Part shown: piece after piece, positions 49,476 to 57,386 of the stretch
How the letters are laid out: the number at the start of each line of letters is the position of its first letter
Position numbering within the stretch: the first letter of the stretch is position 1
Source: Prosthecobacter sp.
GTDB taxonomy: Bacteria; Verrucomicrobiota; Verrucomicrobiia; Verrucomicrobiales; Verrucomicrobiaceae
DNA: 64,000 nt
Direction: 5' to 3'
NCBI RefSeq assembly: GCF_014879935.1
Contig: NZ_JACSRD010000163.1
Coordinates: 53,642 to 117,641, forward strand
Notes under the pieces: generated by a model
What the model saw: only the letters and a program-made list of their open reading frames with translations
Database searches by the model: none
What the model was told of the DNA's origin: nothing
Translations under genes and position numbers: made by a program

Positions 49476-50975
49476 ATGAAACGCTCCTTGCTTGCCCTCA
49501 CCCTCCTTATCACCGCCACCGCGCATGCCGATGTGTCGCTGCCTGCGACGTTTTCGGATCACATGACTCTCCAGGCTGATGCGGCGGTGCCGGTTTGGGG
49601 TTGGGCGGCTGCGGGGGAGGACGTGAGTGTTTCGATCGCGGGCCAGACGAAGTCGGTGAAGGCGGACGACAAGGGCGAGTGGCGCGTGAAGCTCGATCCG
49701 CTGAAGTCCGGCGAGAGCACCACGATGACGGTGAAGGGCAAAAACACGATCACGATCCAGGACGTGCTCATCGGCGAGGTGTGGCTGTGCTCGGGGCAGT
49801 CAAACATGGCGTGGACGGTCGGCAGGTTGCGTGCCTTCAAGGATGAGCAGGCCACCGCCAATGCGCCGCAGCTCCGCATGTTTGTGGAGTCATCCGGCGG
49901 AGCGGGGGAGAGCAGCTTGAAGCCGCGCGGTGAGTGGAAGCTGACCACGCCGGAGAATCTCGCCAACTTCAGCGCCACGGCGTATTTCTTTGGCCGGCAT
50001 CTGCATCGCGAGCTGAAGCAGCCGGTGGGTTTGCTCGTGTCCGCCGTGGGCGGCACGCCGATCCAAAACTGGATCAGCCCGAAGTCGCAACGCACGCATC
50101 CGGAGATGGCGAAGCCTTTCACAGCGATGGATGCGTCGATGAAAACCTGGACGCCGCAGCGTGCGAAGGAGCTGTATGCGCGACAGCTCGAAGGCTGGCA
50201 AAAACTGGCCGACAAGGCCAAGGCGGAGAACAAGCCCGTGCCGCCGAAACCCGCGCCGAGTCCTGATCCGCGCTCGCGGGCTCCGGGGAACCTCTTCAAT
50301 GGCAAAATCGCCCCGCTGGCCGGTTACGCGATCAAGGGCGCGATCTGGTATCAGGGCGAGTCGAACGCCTTCACCATCGAGGGCGGCAAGTTTTACGCCG
50401 AGCAGCTTCCGATGCTCGTCAAAGACTGGCGCGAGCATTGGGCGCAGGGCGATTTTCCGTTCGCCTGGGTGCAACTGCCGAACTTCCACAACGAACGCTT
50501 CCTCGGCTGGTGCGAGGTGCGTGAATCCATGCTCAAGACGCTCGCCGTGCCGCAAACCGGCATGGCGATCTGCCTCGATCTCGGCGACCCGAAGGACATT
50601 CATCCGCAAAACAAACAAGAAGTCGGCCGCCGCCTCGGCCTGTGGGCGCTGGCGAAGGTTTACGGCCAAAACATCGCGTGGAGCGGCCCTTTGCCAAAGG
50701 CGCAGCAGTTTGAGAACGGGGCTGCGGTTTGCACCTTCGAGCACGCGGAGGGCCTGAAAGCCCGCGCAGGCCAGATCGAAGGCTTCGAACTCGCCGGAGC
50801 CGACCAAACCTTCCATCCCGCCATCGCAAAGATCGACGGCGAAAAAGTCATCGTCACCTCACCGGAGGTGAAAACACCCGTCGCCGTGCGCTACGCCTGG
50901 AAAGACGATCCGAAGGCAAATCTCGTGAACGACGCGGGGCTGCCTGCCTCGCCGTTCCGTAGCGATGCGTGGTGA
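49476..50975 (+). CDS. Exported sialate O-acetylesterase-like protein
   Basis: A 499-residue protein from ATG 49476 (MKRSLLALTLLITATAHADV, signal peptide). The N-terminal sandwich (FSDHMTLQADAAVPVWGWA, GEWRVKLDPLKSGES) is followed by the esterase: GEVWLCSGQSNMAWTV carries the SGNH-type Ser, and IKGAIWYQGESNA is the second family motif; ICLDLGDPKDIHPQNK carries the late His with Asp. These enzymes remove acetyl groups from sialic acids or plant/host polysaccharides. It is followed by a related fusion gene on the same strand. Confidence 0.9.
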   Translation: MKRSLLALTLLITATAHADVSLPATFSDHMTLQADAAVPVWGWAAAGEDVSVSIAGQTKSVKADDKGEWRVKLDPLKSGESTTMTVKGKNTITIQDVLIGEVWLCSGQSNMAWTVGRLRAFKDEQATANAPQLRMFVESSGGAGESSLKPRGEWKLTTPENLANFSATAYFFGRHLHRELKQPVGLLVSAVGGTPIQNWISPKSQRTHPEMAKPFTAMDASMKTWTPQRAKELYARQLEGWQKLADKAKAENKPVPPKPAPSPDPRSRAPGNLFNGKIAPLAGYAIKGAIWYQGESNAFTIEGGKFYAEQLPMLVKDWREHWAQGDFPFAWVQLPNFHNERFLGWCEVRESMLKTLAVPQTGMAICLDLGDPKDIHPQNKQEVGRRLGLWALAKVYGQNIAWSGPLPKAQQFENGAAVCTFEHAEGLKARAGQIEGFELAGADQTFHPAIAKIDGEKVIVTSPEVKTPVAVRYAWKDDPKANLVNDAGLPASPFRSDAW

Positions 50976-50987
50976 ACCCTGATTTAG

Positions 50988-51053
50988 TAGGCAGAAGAAT
51001 GGGGGCAGGAGAATGTCCCTGAATTAATTCTTCTGCCCCCATTCTCCTGCCTA
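50988..51053. repeat. 27-bp inverted repeat between two esterase genes
   Basis: Arms 50988-51014 and 51027-51053 match as inverted copies with two mismatches, around a 12-base centre. Each arm is made of near-direct subunits like GGCAGAAGAATG and GGCAGGAGAATG. It is 12 bases past the first esterase stop and ends 9 bases before the next ATG. It may serve as a terminator, or be an interspersed palindrome. Confidence 0.75.
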
Positions 51054-51062
51054 TTGATTTCA

Positions 51063-53261
51063 ATGAAACGTCTTCTCGCATTTCTCCTCGTCGCCACTTC
51101 CGCATTGCATGCTGTTGATCTCACTTTGACCTCGCCACTCGATTATCAGGTCGTGCAGCGGAGCAGTCCGGGGAAAGGCTTGATACGCATTGCGGGTGAG
51201 TTGTCGGAGGCCGTGTCTTTGCCAGACATCACGATGGAAGCGCGGGTGGTGGGTGAGAAGGATCAGACTTCGTGGCAGCGTGTGGGTGGCTCCGTTTCTG
51301 GGAAGAAGCTGTCGGGCGCGGTCGAAGCGCCGGCGGGTGGTTGGTGGAGGTTGGAGGTGCGGCTTTCGCAGGGTGGGAAACAACTCGCGCTCGGCAGTGT
51401 GGCGCATGTGGGCATTGGCGAGGTGTTTGTGATCGCGGGGCAGTCGAACTCGGCGAATCACGGCCAGGAAAAGCAGATGACGAAGACGCGGCGCGTGGCG
51501 TCGTTCGATGGGAAGGCGTGGCGCATCGCGGATGATCCGCAGCCGGGCGCGAGTGGTGGTGGCGGCAGTTTGGTGCCGGCGTTCGCGGATGCGGTGGTGG
51601 CGAAGGAAAACGTGCCCGTGGGCATCCTCGCGTGTGGCATTGGTGCGACGAGTGTGCGCGAGTGGTTGCCGAAAGGGGCGACGTTTCCGAATCCGCCGAC
51701 GCTCGTGAGTCGCGTGGAGCAGCTTCCGAATGGCCAGTGGGCCAGCAAAGGCGCGGCGTATGAGGCTTTCATCGCACGGATGAAGTCGGCGGGGCCGCTG
51801 GGCTTTCGCGCGGTGCTCTGGCATCAGGGCGAGAGCGATGCGAATCAGAAGGACACGACGCGCACACTGTCGGGAAAGCTTTACCGCGAGTGCTTGGAGA
51901 AGATCCTCCGCGATTCGCGACGCGACATCGGCTGGAGCGCGCCGTGGTTTGTGGCGCAGGCGAGTTATCACGTGCCGGGCGATGAAGGCAGCGACGACAT
52001 CCGTGCGGCGCAGGCCTCGCTTTGGAAGGATGGTCTCGCCTTCGAAGGTCCCGACTCCGATGCGCTGAAAGGCAAACTCCGCGAACGCGATGGCAAGGGC
52101 GTCCACTTCAGCGGCGAGGGCTTGCGTGTTCATGGCTCGAAATGGGCCGAAAAGGTGCTGCCGTGGCTCGCGAAGCAATGGACCGAGCCTCGCCAAACGA
52201 ACGATGGAACGGAGTGGAGTGATTTTGCGCAGCTTCCTGAATGCCACAGCCTCGGCTGGGTGAGCGCGAACGTGCAAACGAAGGACACGAGGAGCTGGAA
52301 CGGTGTGCTCGACGAGGCGAAGTGGGGCACGCCGGACCCGCAGCAGGTCGTGAGCCGCAACTGGGACTGGAAAGTGAGCGAGGCGCAGTGGCGCGAGGCC
52401 GTGAAGCAAAAAGGCGAAGGCCGGCGCGAGGAGGTGCGCTTTGATCTTTGGCTGCCGAAGGACCTCCAAACCGCTCGCGGCATCGTCGTGATGTCCGGCC
52501 ACGGCAGCGGCGAAGGTCTCTTCAAGCGTGCCGACCTGCGAAAGCTCGCGCAGGAGTTGGGGCTCGCCTTGTTCAAGTTCACCGGCAATCCGATGCAGCG
52601 AGGCTTTTGGCCTCAAAGCCTGCTTTTCGAGCACTTGCGGCAGTTTGGCAAAAAGAGCGCTCATCCCGAGCTTCAGCACGCGCCGCTCTTTCTTTACGGC
52701 CACTCCAACGGCACCGGCTTCTCCGCCATTTTCACGTCGTATGTGCCTGATCGCGTGTGGGGCTGGGTTTCGATGCGTCCAGGCACCACGTTTCAAGTTT
52801 ACCAACCCGGAGCCGCACAAGTTCCCGGTCTCGTCATCTTCGGCGAGGACGATCCTTTTCTCGCGCGACCTTCCAAAGACGAAAACCTCGCCGTCGTGCC
52901 CGCCCTGCGAAAAAACCATCACGCTCTGTGGAACATCGCCGTCGAGCCCAAGACCGGCCACGGCCCCGGCGAGAAGACCTGGCCGCTCGTGTTGAGTTTC
53001 CTGCGCCACACTTTCACCGCCCGCGTTCCGGCCGATGCCGATGCGAAGAGCGGCCCCGTGAAGTTCAACGCCCTCACGCTTGAAAGCGGTCACCTCGGCC
53101 AAAACTGGCAGACGAAGCCCGGCGGCTATCAAAAGCTCCTCACCGCGCCTTTCGCCGAATTCACCGGCGACAAATCCACCGCCTCCTGGCTGCTCAATGC
53201 CGACTATGCGAAGGATTGGCAGCAGTTTCAGAGCACGGGAGAGGTGCAGCCAAAGAAGTAG
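51063..53261 (+). CDS. SASA-type esterase fused to an alpha/beta hydrolase
   Basis: About 732 residues from ATG 51063 (MKRLLAFLLVATSALHAVD, signal peptide). The N-terminal half is a sialate-esterase-type domain: FVIAGQSNSANHG (Ser) and AVLWHQGESDANQKD, and GKGVHFSGEGLRVHG for the His. The C-terminal half (about residues 450-690) looks like an alpha/beta hydrolase: GIVVMSGHGSGEGLF, PLFLYGHSNGTGFSAIF (GxSxG nucleophile), VFGEDDPFL-like acid strand (VIFGEDDP), and KTGHGPGE for the His. A dual-domain enzyme such as this could deacetylate and then cut another ester in the same substrate. Confidence 0.85.
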   Translation: MKRLLAFLLVATSALHAVDLTLTSPLDYQVVQRSSPGKGLIRIAGELSEAVSLPDITMEARVVGEKDQTSWQRVGGSVSGKKLSGAVEAPAGGWWRLEVRLSQGGKQLALGSVAHVGIGEVFVIAGQSNSANHGQEKQMTKTRRVASFDGKAWRIADDPQPGASGGGGSLVPAFADAVVAKENVPVGILACGIGATSVREWLPKGATFPNPPTLVSRVEQLPNGQWASKGAAYEAFIARMKSAGPLGFRAVLWHQGESDANQKDTTRTLSGKLYRECLEKILRDSRRDIGWSAPWFVAQASYHVPGDEGSDDIRAAQASLWKDGLAFEGPDSDALKGKLRERDGKGVHFSGEGLRVHGSKWAEKVLPWLAKQWTEPRQTNDGTEWSDFAQLPECHSLGWVSANVQTKDTRSWNGVLDEAKWGTPDPQQVVSRNWDWKVSEAQWREAVKQKGEGRREEVRFDLWLPKDLQTARGIVVMSGHGSGEGLFKRADLRKLAQELGLALFKFTGNPMQRGFWPQSLLFEHLRQFGKKSAHPELQHAPLFLYGHSNGTGFSAIFTSYVPDRVWGWVSMRPGTTFQVYQPGAAQVPGLVIFGEDDPFLARPSKDENLAVVPALRKNHHALWNIAVEPKTGHGPGEKTWPLVLSFLRHTFTARVPADADAKSGPVKFNALTLESGHLGQNWQTKPGGYQKLLTAPFAEFTGDKSTASWLLNADYAKDWQQFQSTGEVQPKK

Positions 53262-53285
53262 CGAGCTCTCAAAGAGATGGAATAC

Positions 53286-53321
53286 CGGACGCAATCGTCC
53301 GCAAGCGGAGCCTTGTCTCCG
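53286..53321. terminator. Tandem hairpins after the fusion esterase
   Basis: Two hairpins: 53286-53301 (CGGACG/CGTCCG, loop CAAT) and 53306-53321 (CGGAG/CTCCG, loop CCTTGT). They lie 24 bases after the stop at 53261 and 58 bases before the nucleotidyltransferase ATG. They may stop transcription, or be decayed REP-like units. Confidence 0.4.
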
Positions 53322-53379
53322 ATCCATCGCTGTCGTATAAATGTATTCGTGATGAAGCCCGAACCTGTGCCTCTCGGAG

Positions 53380-53895
53380 ATGGATAAGATATTCGCCCTC
53401 CTCAACCAGATGGAAGCCGATGGAGTCATCGGCCACTATGCCATTGGCGGAGCGGTGGGGGCGATTTTCTGGCTGGAGCCTTTTGCCACGAAGGATCTGG
53501 ATGTGTTTGTGACGCTGCCCACCGGGGAAGGAAGCTCACTCCTGACACTGGGACCGATCTATTCCTATCTCATGAGCCGTGGCTATCAGCCGAGCGGTCA
53601 GTTCATCGTCATCGAAGGCTGGGCCGTGGAGTTTGTGCCGCCCACCACGCCTCTCGTCGAGGAAGCATTGGAGAAGTCTGTGAGGCGAGATGTGAACGGC
53701 ATCGATACTCGTGTCTTCACTGCGGAGCATCTCGCGGCCATCTGTCTGCAAGTGGGGCGCGCAAAGGACTATGACCGGCTGGTTCGTTTTCTGGAGGCTG
53801 AGGTCATTGATGCGACAGTGTTTGAAAGCATTCTACAGAGACATGAGTTGATGCCACTGTGGCAGAAGTTCCAAAGCACCTATCTCGAACCATGA
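53380..53895 (+). CDS. Nucleotidyltransferase-like protein (second pair)
   Basis: A 171-residue protein starting MDKIFALLNQMEADG. It has the GG-plus-DxD site of minimal nucleotidyltransferases: HYAIGGAVGAIFWLEPFATKDLDVFV (Gly-Gly near residue 23 and Asp-Leu-Asp near residue 39). IEGWAVEFVPP places a third acidic residue. It is not closely related in sequence to the one at 44857-45396 but has the same gene arrangement: a small helical partner overlaps its stop by ATGA. GGAG just before the ATG may be the ribosome site. Function as toxin-antitoxin is likely but inferred. Confidence 0.78.
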   Translation: MDKIFALLNQMEADGVIGHYAIGGAVGAIFWLEPFATKDLDVFVTLPTGEGSSLLTLGPIYSYLMSRGYQPSGQFIVIEGWAVEFVPPTTPLVEEALEKSVRRDVNGIDTRVFTAEHLAAICLQVGRAKDYDRLVRFLEAEVIDATVFESILQRHELMPLWQKFQSTYLEP

Positions 53896-54092
53896 ACCCG
53901 CTTCTCAACGACATGATCGACCGCAAACGTGAGCGAAGGAAGGAACTGGCTGCTTTGCCAGTTGGGGAGAAGCTACGGATGCTGGAACAAATCCTCGCTG
54001 ACACGAAGAACATCGTGGCAACGCATCCACCCAAGCCTGCGAATCCCTTGAGGCTCAAAGCCCGTAAGACGCCTCTGACTGTTTCGCCCTGA
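53892..54092 (+). CDS. Small helical partner of the second nucleotidyltransferase
   Basis: A 66-residue basic protein starting MNPLLNDMIDRKRERRKELA. The start overlaps the nucleotidyltransferase stop (ATGA, 53892-53895). It has PVGEKLRMLEQILADTKNI, a helical pattern like the first pair's TPEERLMMSLDMMATAREL. Ends with a Pro/Lys-rich tail. Toxin or antitoxin role unknown. Confidence 0.72.
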   Translation: MNPLLNDMIDRKRERRKELAALPVGEKLRMLEQILADTKNIVATHPPKPANPLRLKARKTPLTVSP

Positions 54093-54150
54093 GTATCCGC
54101 TTTGCAAAATGCATTGGCATCGCGTTCGAGAGCTTCGATGGCTCAAAACC

Positions 54151-55035
54151 ATGAGACACCACATCCTCGCCCTTTTTCTGGCAGCGGTCCATCTTCACGC
54201 CGCTGAGCCCATCCGCGTGCTCGTGTGGGATGAGCAGCAGCCGGAGCAAAAGCAGGGCTATGGCGAAAAGTTTCTCGGCGAGATGCTCGCGGCGCATCTG
54301 GCGAAGCTACCGAGGCTCGCGGTGAAGACCGCGAAGCTCGACGAGGCGGATCAAGGCCTGAGCGATGCCGCGCTCGATGCGACGGACGTGCTCATCTTTT
54401 GGAGTCATCGCCGTGCGAAGGAGCAAAACGATGCACGGGCCGAGGCCGTGGTGAAACGGGTGAAGGAAGGCAAGCTGGGCTTCATCGGCCTGCACTCGGC
54501 GCATTGGGCGAAGCCGTTTGTGCGGCTCATGCAGGAGCGGGCGAAGGCCGACGCGCTGAAGCAGGTGCCGGAGGCGGAGCGGGCGACGGCGAAGTGGGAG
54601 TTCGTCAATGAAGCGCCGTATTACAAGCTCATCGGCCGAGCGTCGCGCATCACGCCATATGTTGAGAAGGTCGAGGGCGCCGTGTGGCGGCTCACGCTGC
54701 CGCAGTGCGTGTTTCCCGCGTATCGCAACGACGGCATGCCATCGCACGTCACCACGCTGCTGCCGCAGCATCCCATCGCCGCAGGTTTGCCCGCGCAGTG
54801 GGACATCCCGCGCACGGAGATGTATGGCGAGCCCTTCCACGTGCCGACGCCGGATGAAGTCGTGTTCGAGGAAAAGTGGGACAAAGGCGAGCACTTCCGC
54901 AGCGGCTGCGTGTGGACCGTCGGCCAGGGCCACGTCTTCTACTTTCGCCCCGGCCACGAAACCTATCCCATCTTCCAGCAAGCCGAGACGCTGCGGGTGA
55001 TGGAAAACGCGGTGCGGTGGATGGGAGCGGATTAA
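54151..55035 (+). CDS. Exported ThuA-domain protein
   Basis: About 294 residues from ATG 54151 (MRHHILALFLAAVHLHAAEP, signal peptide). ThuA features: IRVLVWDEQQPEQKQGYGEKF, DVLIFWSHRRAKEQND, LGFIGLHSAHWAKPF, HPIAAGLPAQWDIPRTEMYGEPF, and GQGHVFYFRPGHETYPIFQ. ThuA proteins are glutamine-amidotransferase-like in fold and linked to sugar use. In this phylum they are commonly exported and lie near sugar-active genes. Substrate unknown. Confidence 0.9.
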   Translation: MRHHILALFLAAVHLHAAEPIRVLVWDEQQPEQKQGYGEKFLGEMLAAHLAKLPRLAVKTAKLDEADQGLSDAALDATDVLIFWSHRRAKEQNDARAEAVVKRVKEGKLGFIGLHSAHWAKPFVRLMQERAKADALKQVPEAERATAKWEFVNEAPYYKLIGRASRITPYVEKVEGAVWRLTLPQCVFPAYRNDGMPSHVTTLLPQHPIAAGLPAQWDIPRTEMYGEPFHVPTPDEVVFEEKWDKGEHFRSGCVWTVGQGHVFYFRPGHETYPIFQQAETLRVMENAVRWMGAD

Positions 55036-55116
55036 AGGCTTCCTTGGAGGGCACGGTGAACTAGAAGTCAAAAATCTTGTCACCTTGATGGCCGTTTCGA
55101 CCACTCATCGGCAGCC

Positions 55117-56583
55117 ATGAACACTCAGATGATGAATCCCCCTGACGTCTCAGATGCCGATCTTGTAGAACAATCTCGCGCAGGCGTTGCAGCGGCGTTT
55201 GGCCGGTTGGTTGAGCGGCACCAGTCGCTCGTCTGCTCCGTGGCTCTCGGAGCTTGTGGGGATCTGCATCGCAGCGAGGACATCGCGCAGGAGGCGTTTG
55301 TGGGCGCGTGGCGGCAACTGGGCGAGTTGAAGGAGCCGGGGAGTTTCAGGTCATGGGTCTGCGGTATCGCACGAAACATAGCGAACAGCTCTATACGTCG
55401 AGATGATCGCACACCGACGGCACTGGCTGGCGAGGCAAGCGGCGAGGAGGTGCAGGTCGAAGCCGCCACGCCTGCTGATCATGCCATCGACAGTGAAGAG
55501 CGTGCGATTCTGCTGCGTCAGTTGCAGGATCTGCCACCGCTGTATCGCGAGCCCATGGTGCTCTTTTATCGGCAGAACGAGTCGGTGGCGTCCGTGGCGG
55601 AGGCGATCGGAATATCTGAGGACGCGGTGAAGCAGCGGCTCTCACGCGGACGTGCGTTGCTCGCGGAGCGAGTGGAGCGGTCACTCGGGGCCATGTTGCG
55701 CCGTTCTGCGCCGGGCGGGATTTTTACACTAGCAGTGCTCGGGGCGGTGGCATCCATTCCGGCACCGGCGGCCGCGGCGACCGCTGGAGGTAGTCTGGCC
55801 AAGGCTACAGCCAGCCACTCGGCGGGTGGCATGATGGCACCATTTGTGGCTATGGCTGGAGTCACCGTGGGACTCTGGAATATCATGAAGGGGTATGTGG
55901 ATGATGCCCGGTCCGCCGGAGAAGGAAGATTCATGGGACGCGCATTCATGTGGATGACGGCCGTCTGCATCGTGTCGGGGTTAATGGTGGGAGTCCTCGC
56001 GGCCATGAAGCCGGGCTTCGCCGTCCTGCTTTGCGTTGGAACCCCGGTGATGACGGGGTTGCTTGCTTGGCCGTTGGGTCTGTGGATCAAGCATAGGCGC
56101 CACCAAATCCGCAAGTCGGATGGTCTCATCTCCGAGGAACATGCGCATCTGGAGACGGGAACGCCTCAGTTTCGCAGAACCATCGCAGGCGTGATCGTTG
56201 CCGGAGGGTTCTTTCCGGCTTTCTCCGTCGGCTTATTGGGCTTGGTCAGCCACGAGACACCCGAGGCAGTCGTCTTCGGATTCTTGGCGGCCTGCGCCGG
56301 AATCGTGCTGGTGTCCACTGCGGTGATCTGGCACCGACCATCCAGATATCGAGTAGTGTTATTGGCACATTTCGCCTCGCTCTGGGCAGCTACTCTGGTG
56401 CTGGCCCTTTTCATGCGCCAGACCTGGCTCGCTTCGGGCCAATGGGAGGAAAATCAGCTCCATTTCAGCATGCTGATTGGGCTCCCGCTGGCAACTCTGA
56501 CGATCACTTGGCTTGCATGGTCGATTTACAGTTTTCGACAAAAAGCACAGACAAATTTTGGACCCTCCAACGTCCTGCGATGA
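55117..56583 (+). CDS. ECF sigma factor fused to a membrane domain
   Basis: A 488-residue protein. Residues 1-195 are a full ECF sigma factor: region 2 in RLVERHQSLVCSVALGACGDLHRSEDIAQEAFVGAWRQL and FRSWVCGIARNIANS, region 4 in LPPLYREPMVLFYRQNESVASVAEAIGISEDAVKQRLSRGRALL. Residues about 205-488 contain several membrane segments (FTLAVLGAVASIPAPAAAA, AFMWMTAVCIVSGLMVGVLAAM, VLLCVGTPVMTGLLAWPLGLW, TIAGVIVAGGFFPAFSVGLLGL and two more). A C-terminal membrane part can tether and inhibit such sigma factors. A TTGTCACC-type sequence at 55077-55084 may be its own promoter. The stop overlaps the next gene. Confidence 0.9.
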   Translation: MNTQMMNPPDVSDADLVEQSRAGVAAAFGRLVERHQSLVCSVALGACGDLHRSEDIAQEAFVGAWRQLGELKEPGSFRSWVCGIARNIANSSIRRDDRTPTALAGEASGEEVQVEAATPADHAIDSEERAILLRQLQDLPPLYREPMVLFYRQNESVASVAEAIGISEDAVKQRLSRGRALLAERVERSLGAMLRRSAPGGIFTLAVLGAVASIPAPAAAATAGGSLAKATASHSAGGMMAPFVAMAGVTVGLWNIMKGYVDDARSAGEGRFMGRAFMWMTAVCIVSGLMVGVLAAMKPGFAVLLCVGTPVMTGLLAWPLGLWIKHRRHQIRKSDGLISEEHAHLETGTPQFRRTIAGVIVAGGFFPAFSVGLLGLVSHETPEAVVFGFLAACAGIVLVSTAVIWHRPSRYRVVLLAHFASLWAATLVLALFMRQTWLASGQWEENQLHFSMLIGLPLATLTITWLAWSIYSFRQKAQTNFGPSNVLR

Positions 56584-57386
56584 TGAACCAACGAACGGAC
56601 GACCAAGCGAAACGAATCATGCAGACACTTATTCCTATCCTCTTACTCCTTGCCATCACGGTCTTGAATGCTACCGAGGAGGCTCCGCCCCCTTCATCGT
56701 GGACCGACGACTTCTCCGATGTGGGCAATTTGACGGACAACTGGCGGCCCTATGGCTTTCTCGCTACCAGCATCGATGCCAAACATCCGCTCGGCAAGAC
56801 TGTGAGTGGCAAGGACGCGCGGCCTGAGTGGTGGCAGATCGTTGACGGGGCGTTGCGTGGGCAGTGTTTCCCAGAGGAGAAACATCCGCCTGGACTGCGC
56901 CGGGCCATCAGCGGGAACGATATTCGGCTCCACTGTCGCTTCAAAATGGCTGCCGAGGGCCAGATCGGCATCAGCATCGGCGGGCCGAATCCCATCGTGG
57001 AGCGAGATTTCAATGTAGCGGGCCTGCACATCCGCCCCGACGGCATCACCGCTTGGGACAACGACGTTTTGCACCCGAAAGGCTCGCCTGAAGCCGCTGC
57101 GCTGAAGGCCAAGGGCATCTGGAACCGCAAGTTCTTCTACGCGAAGACGGAGAAGCTCCAAATCGCGCCTGACGTGTGGCACAACATCGCCGTTGAACTG
57201 CGCGGCAAAGAGTTGCGGGTCACGCTGGATGGCAAACCGGCTCTCACCTACACCACGCTCTGCGGTGATGTGCCGAAGAACGACATCGGCCTCCAGCCAG
57301 GAGGAAAAAGCAAAACACCCGTCGCATCTTGGTTCGACGACATTCGCATCGAGCCGCTCCATGCAGCTAAACAGACGCCACAATGA
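56580..57386 (+). CDS. Exported lectin-like (DUF1080-type) protein
   Basis: About 268 residues from ATG 56580, coupled to the sigma gene by ATGA; MQTLIPILLLLAITVLNATEE (56619) is the likely signal. The mature part is a beta-sandwich: WTDDFSDVGNLTDNWRPYG, DGALRGQCFPEEKH, IRLHCRFKMAAEGQIGISI, VWHNIAVELRGKELRVTLDGKPALTY. This is the layout of DUF1080/3-keto-disaccharide-hydrolase-type and concanavalin-like domains. It probably binds or cuts a carbohydrate. It is coupled to the double-thioredoxin gene. Confidence 0.75.
   Translation: MMNQRTDDQAKRIMQTLIPILLLLAITVLNATEEAPPPSSWTDDFSDVGNLTDNWRPYGFLATSIDAKHPLGKTVSGKDARPEWWQIVDGALRGQCFPEEKHPPGLRRAISGNDIRLHCRFKMAAEGQIGISIGGPNPIVERDFNVAGLHIRPDGITAWDNDVLHPKGSPEAAALKAKGIWNRKFFYAKTEKLQIAPDVWHNIAVELRGKELRVTLDGKPALTYTTLCGDVPKNDIGLQPGGKSKTPVASWFDDIRIEPLHAAKQTPQ

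Noticed and set aside
51060..53429. 789-residue open frame on the minus strand opposite the fusion esterase
   Set aside because: It is antisense to a gene with two complete catalytic motif sets. GC-rich codons leave long stop-free antisense frames here, and the frame is rich in Arg and Ala with no motif.
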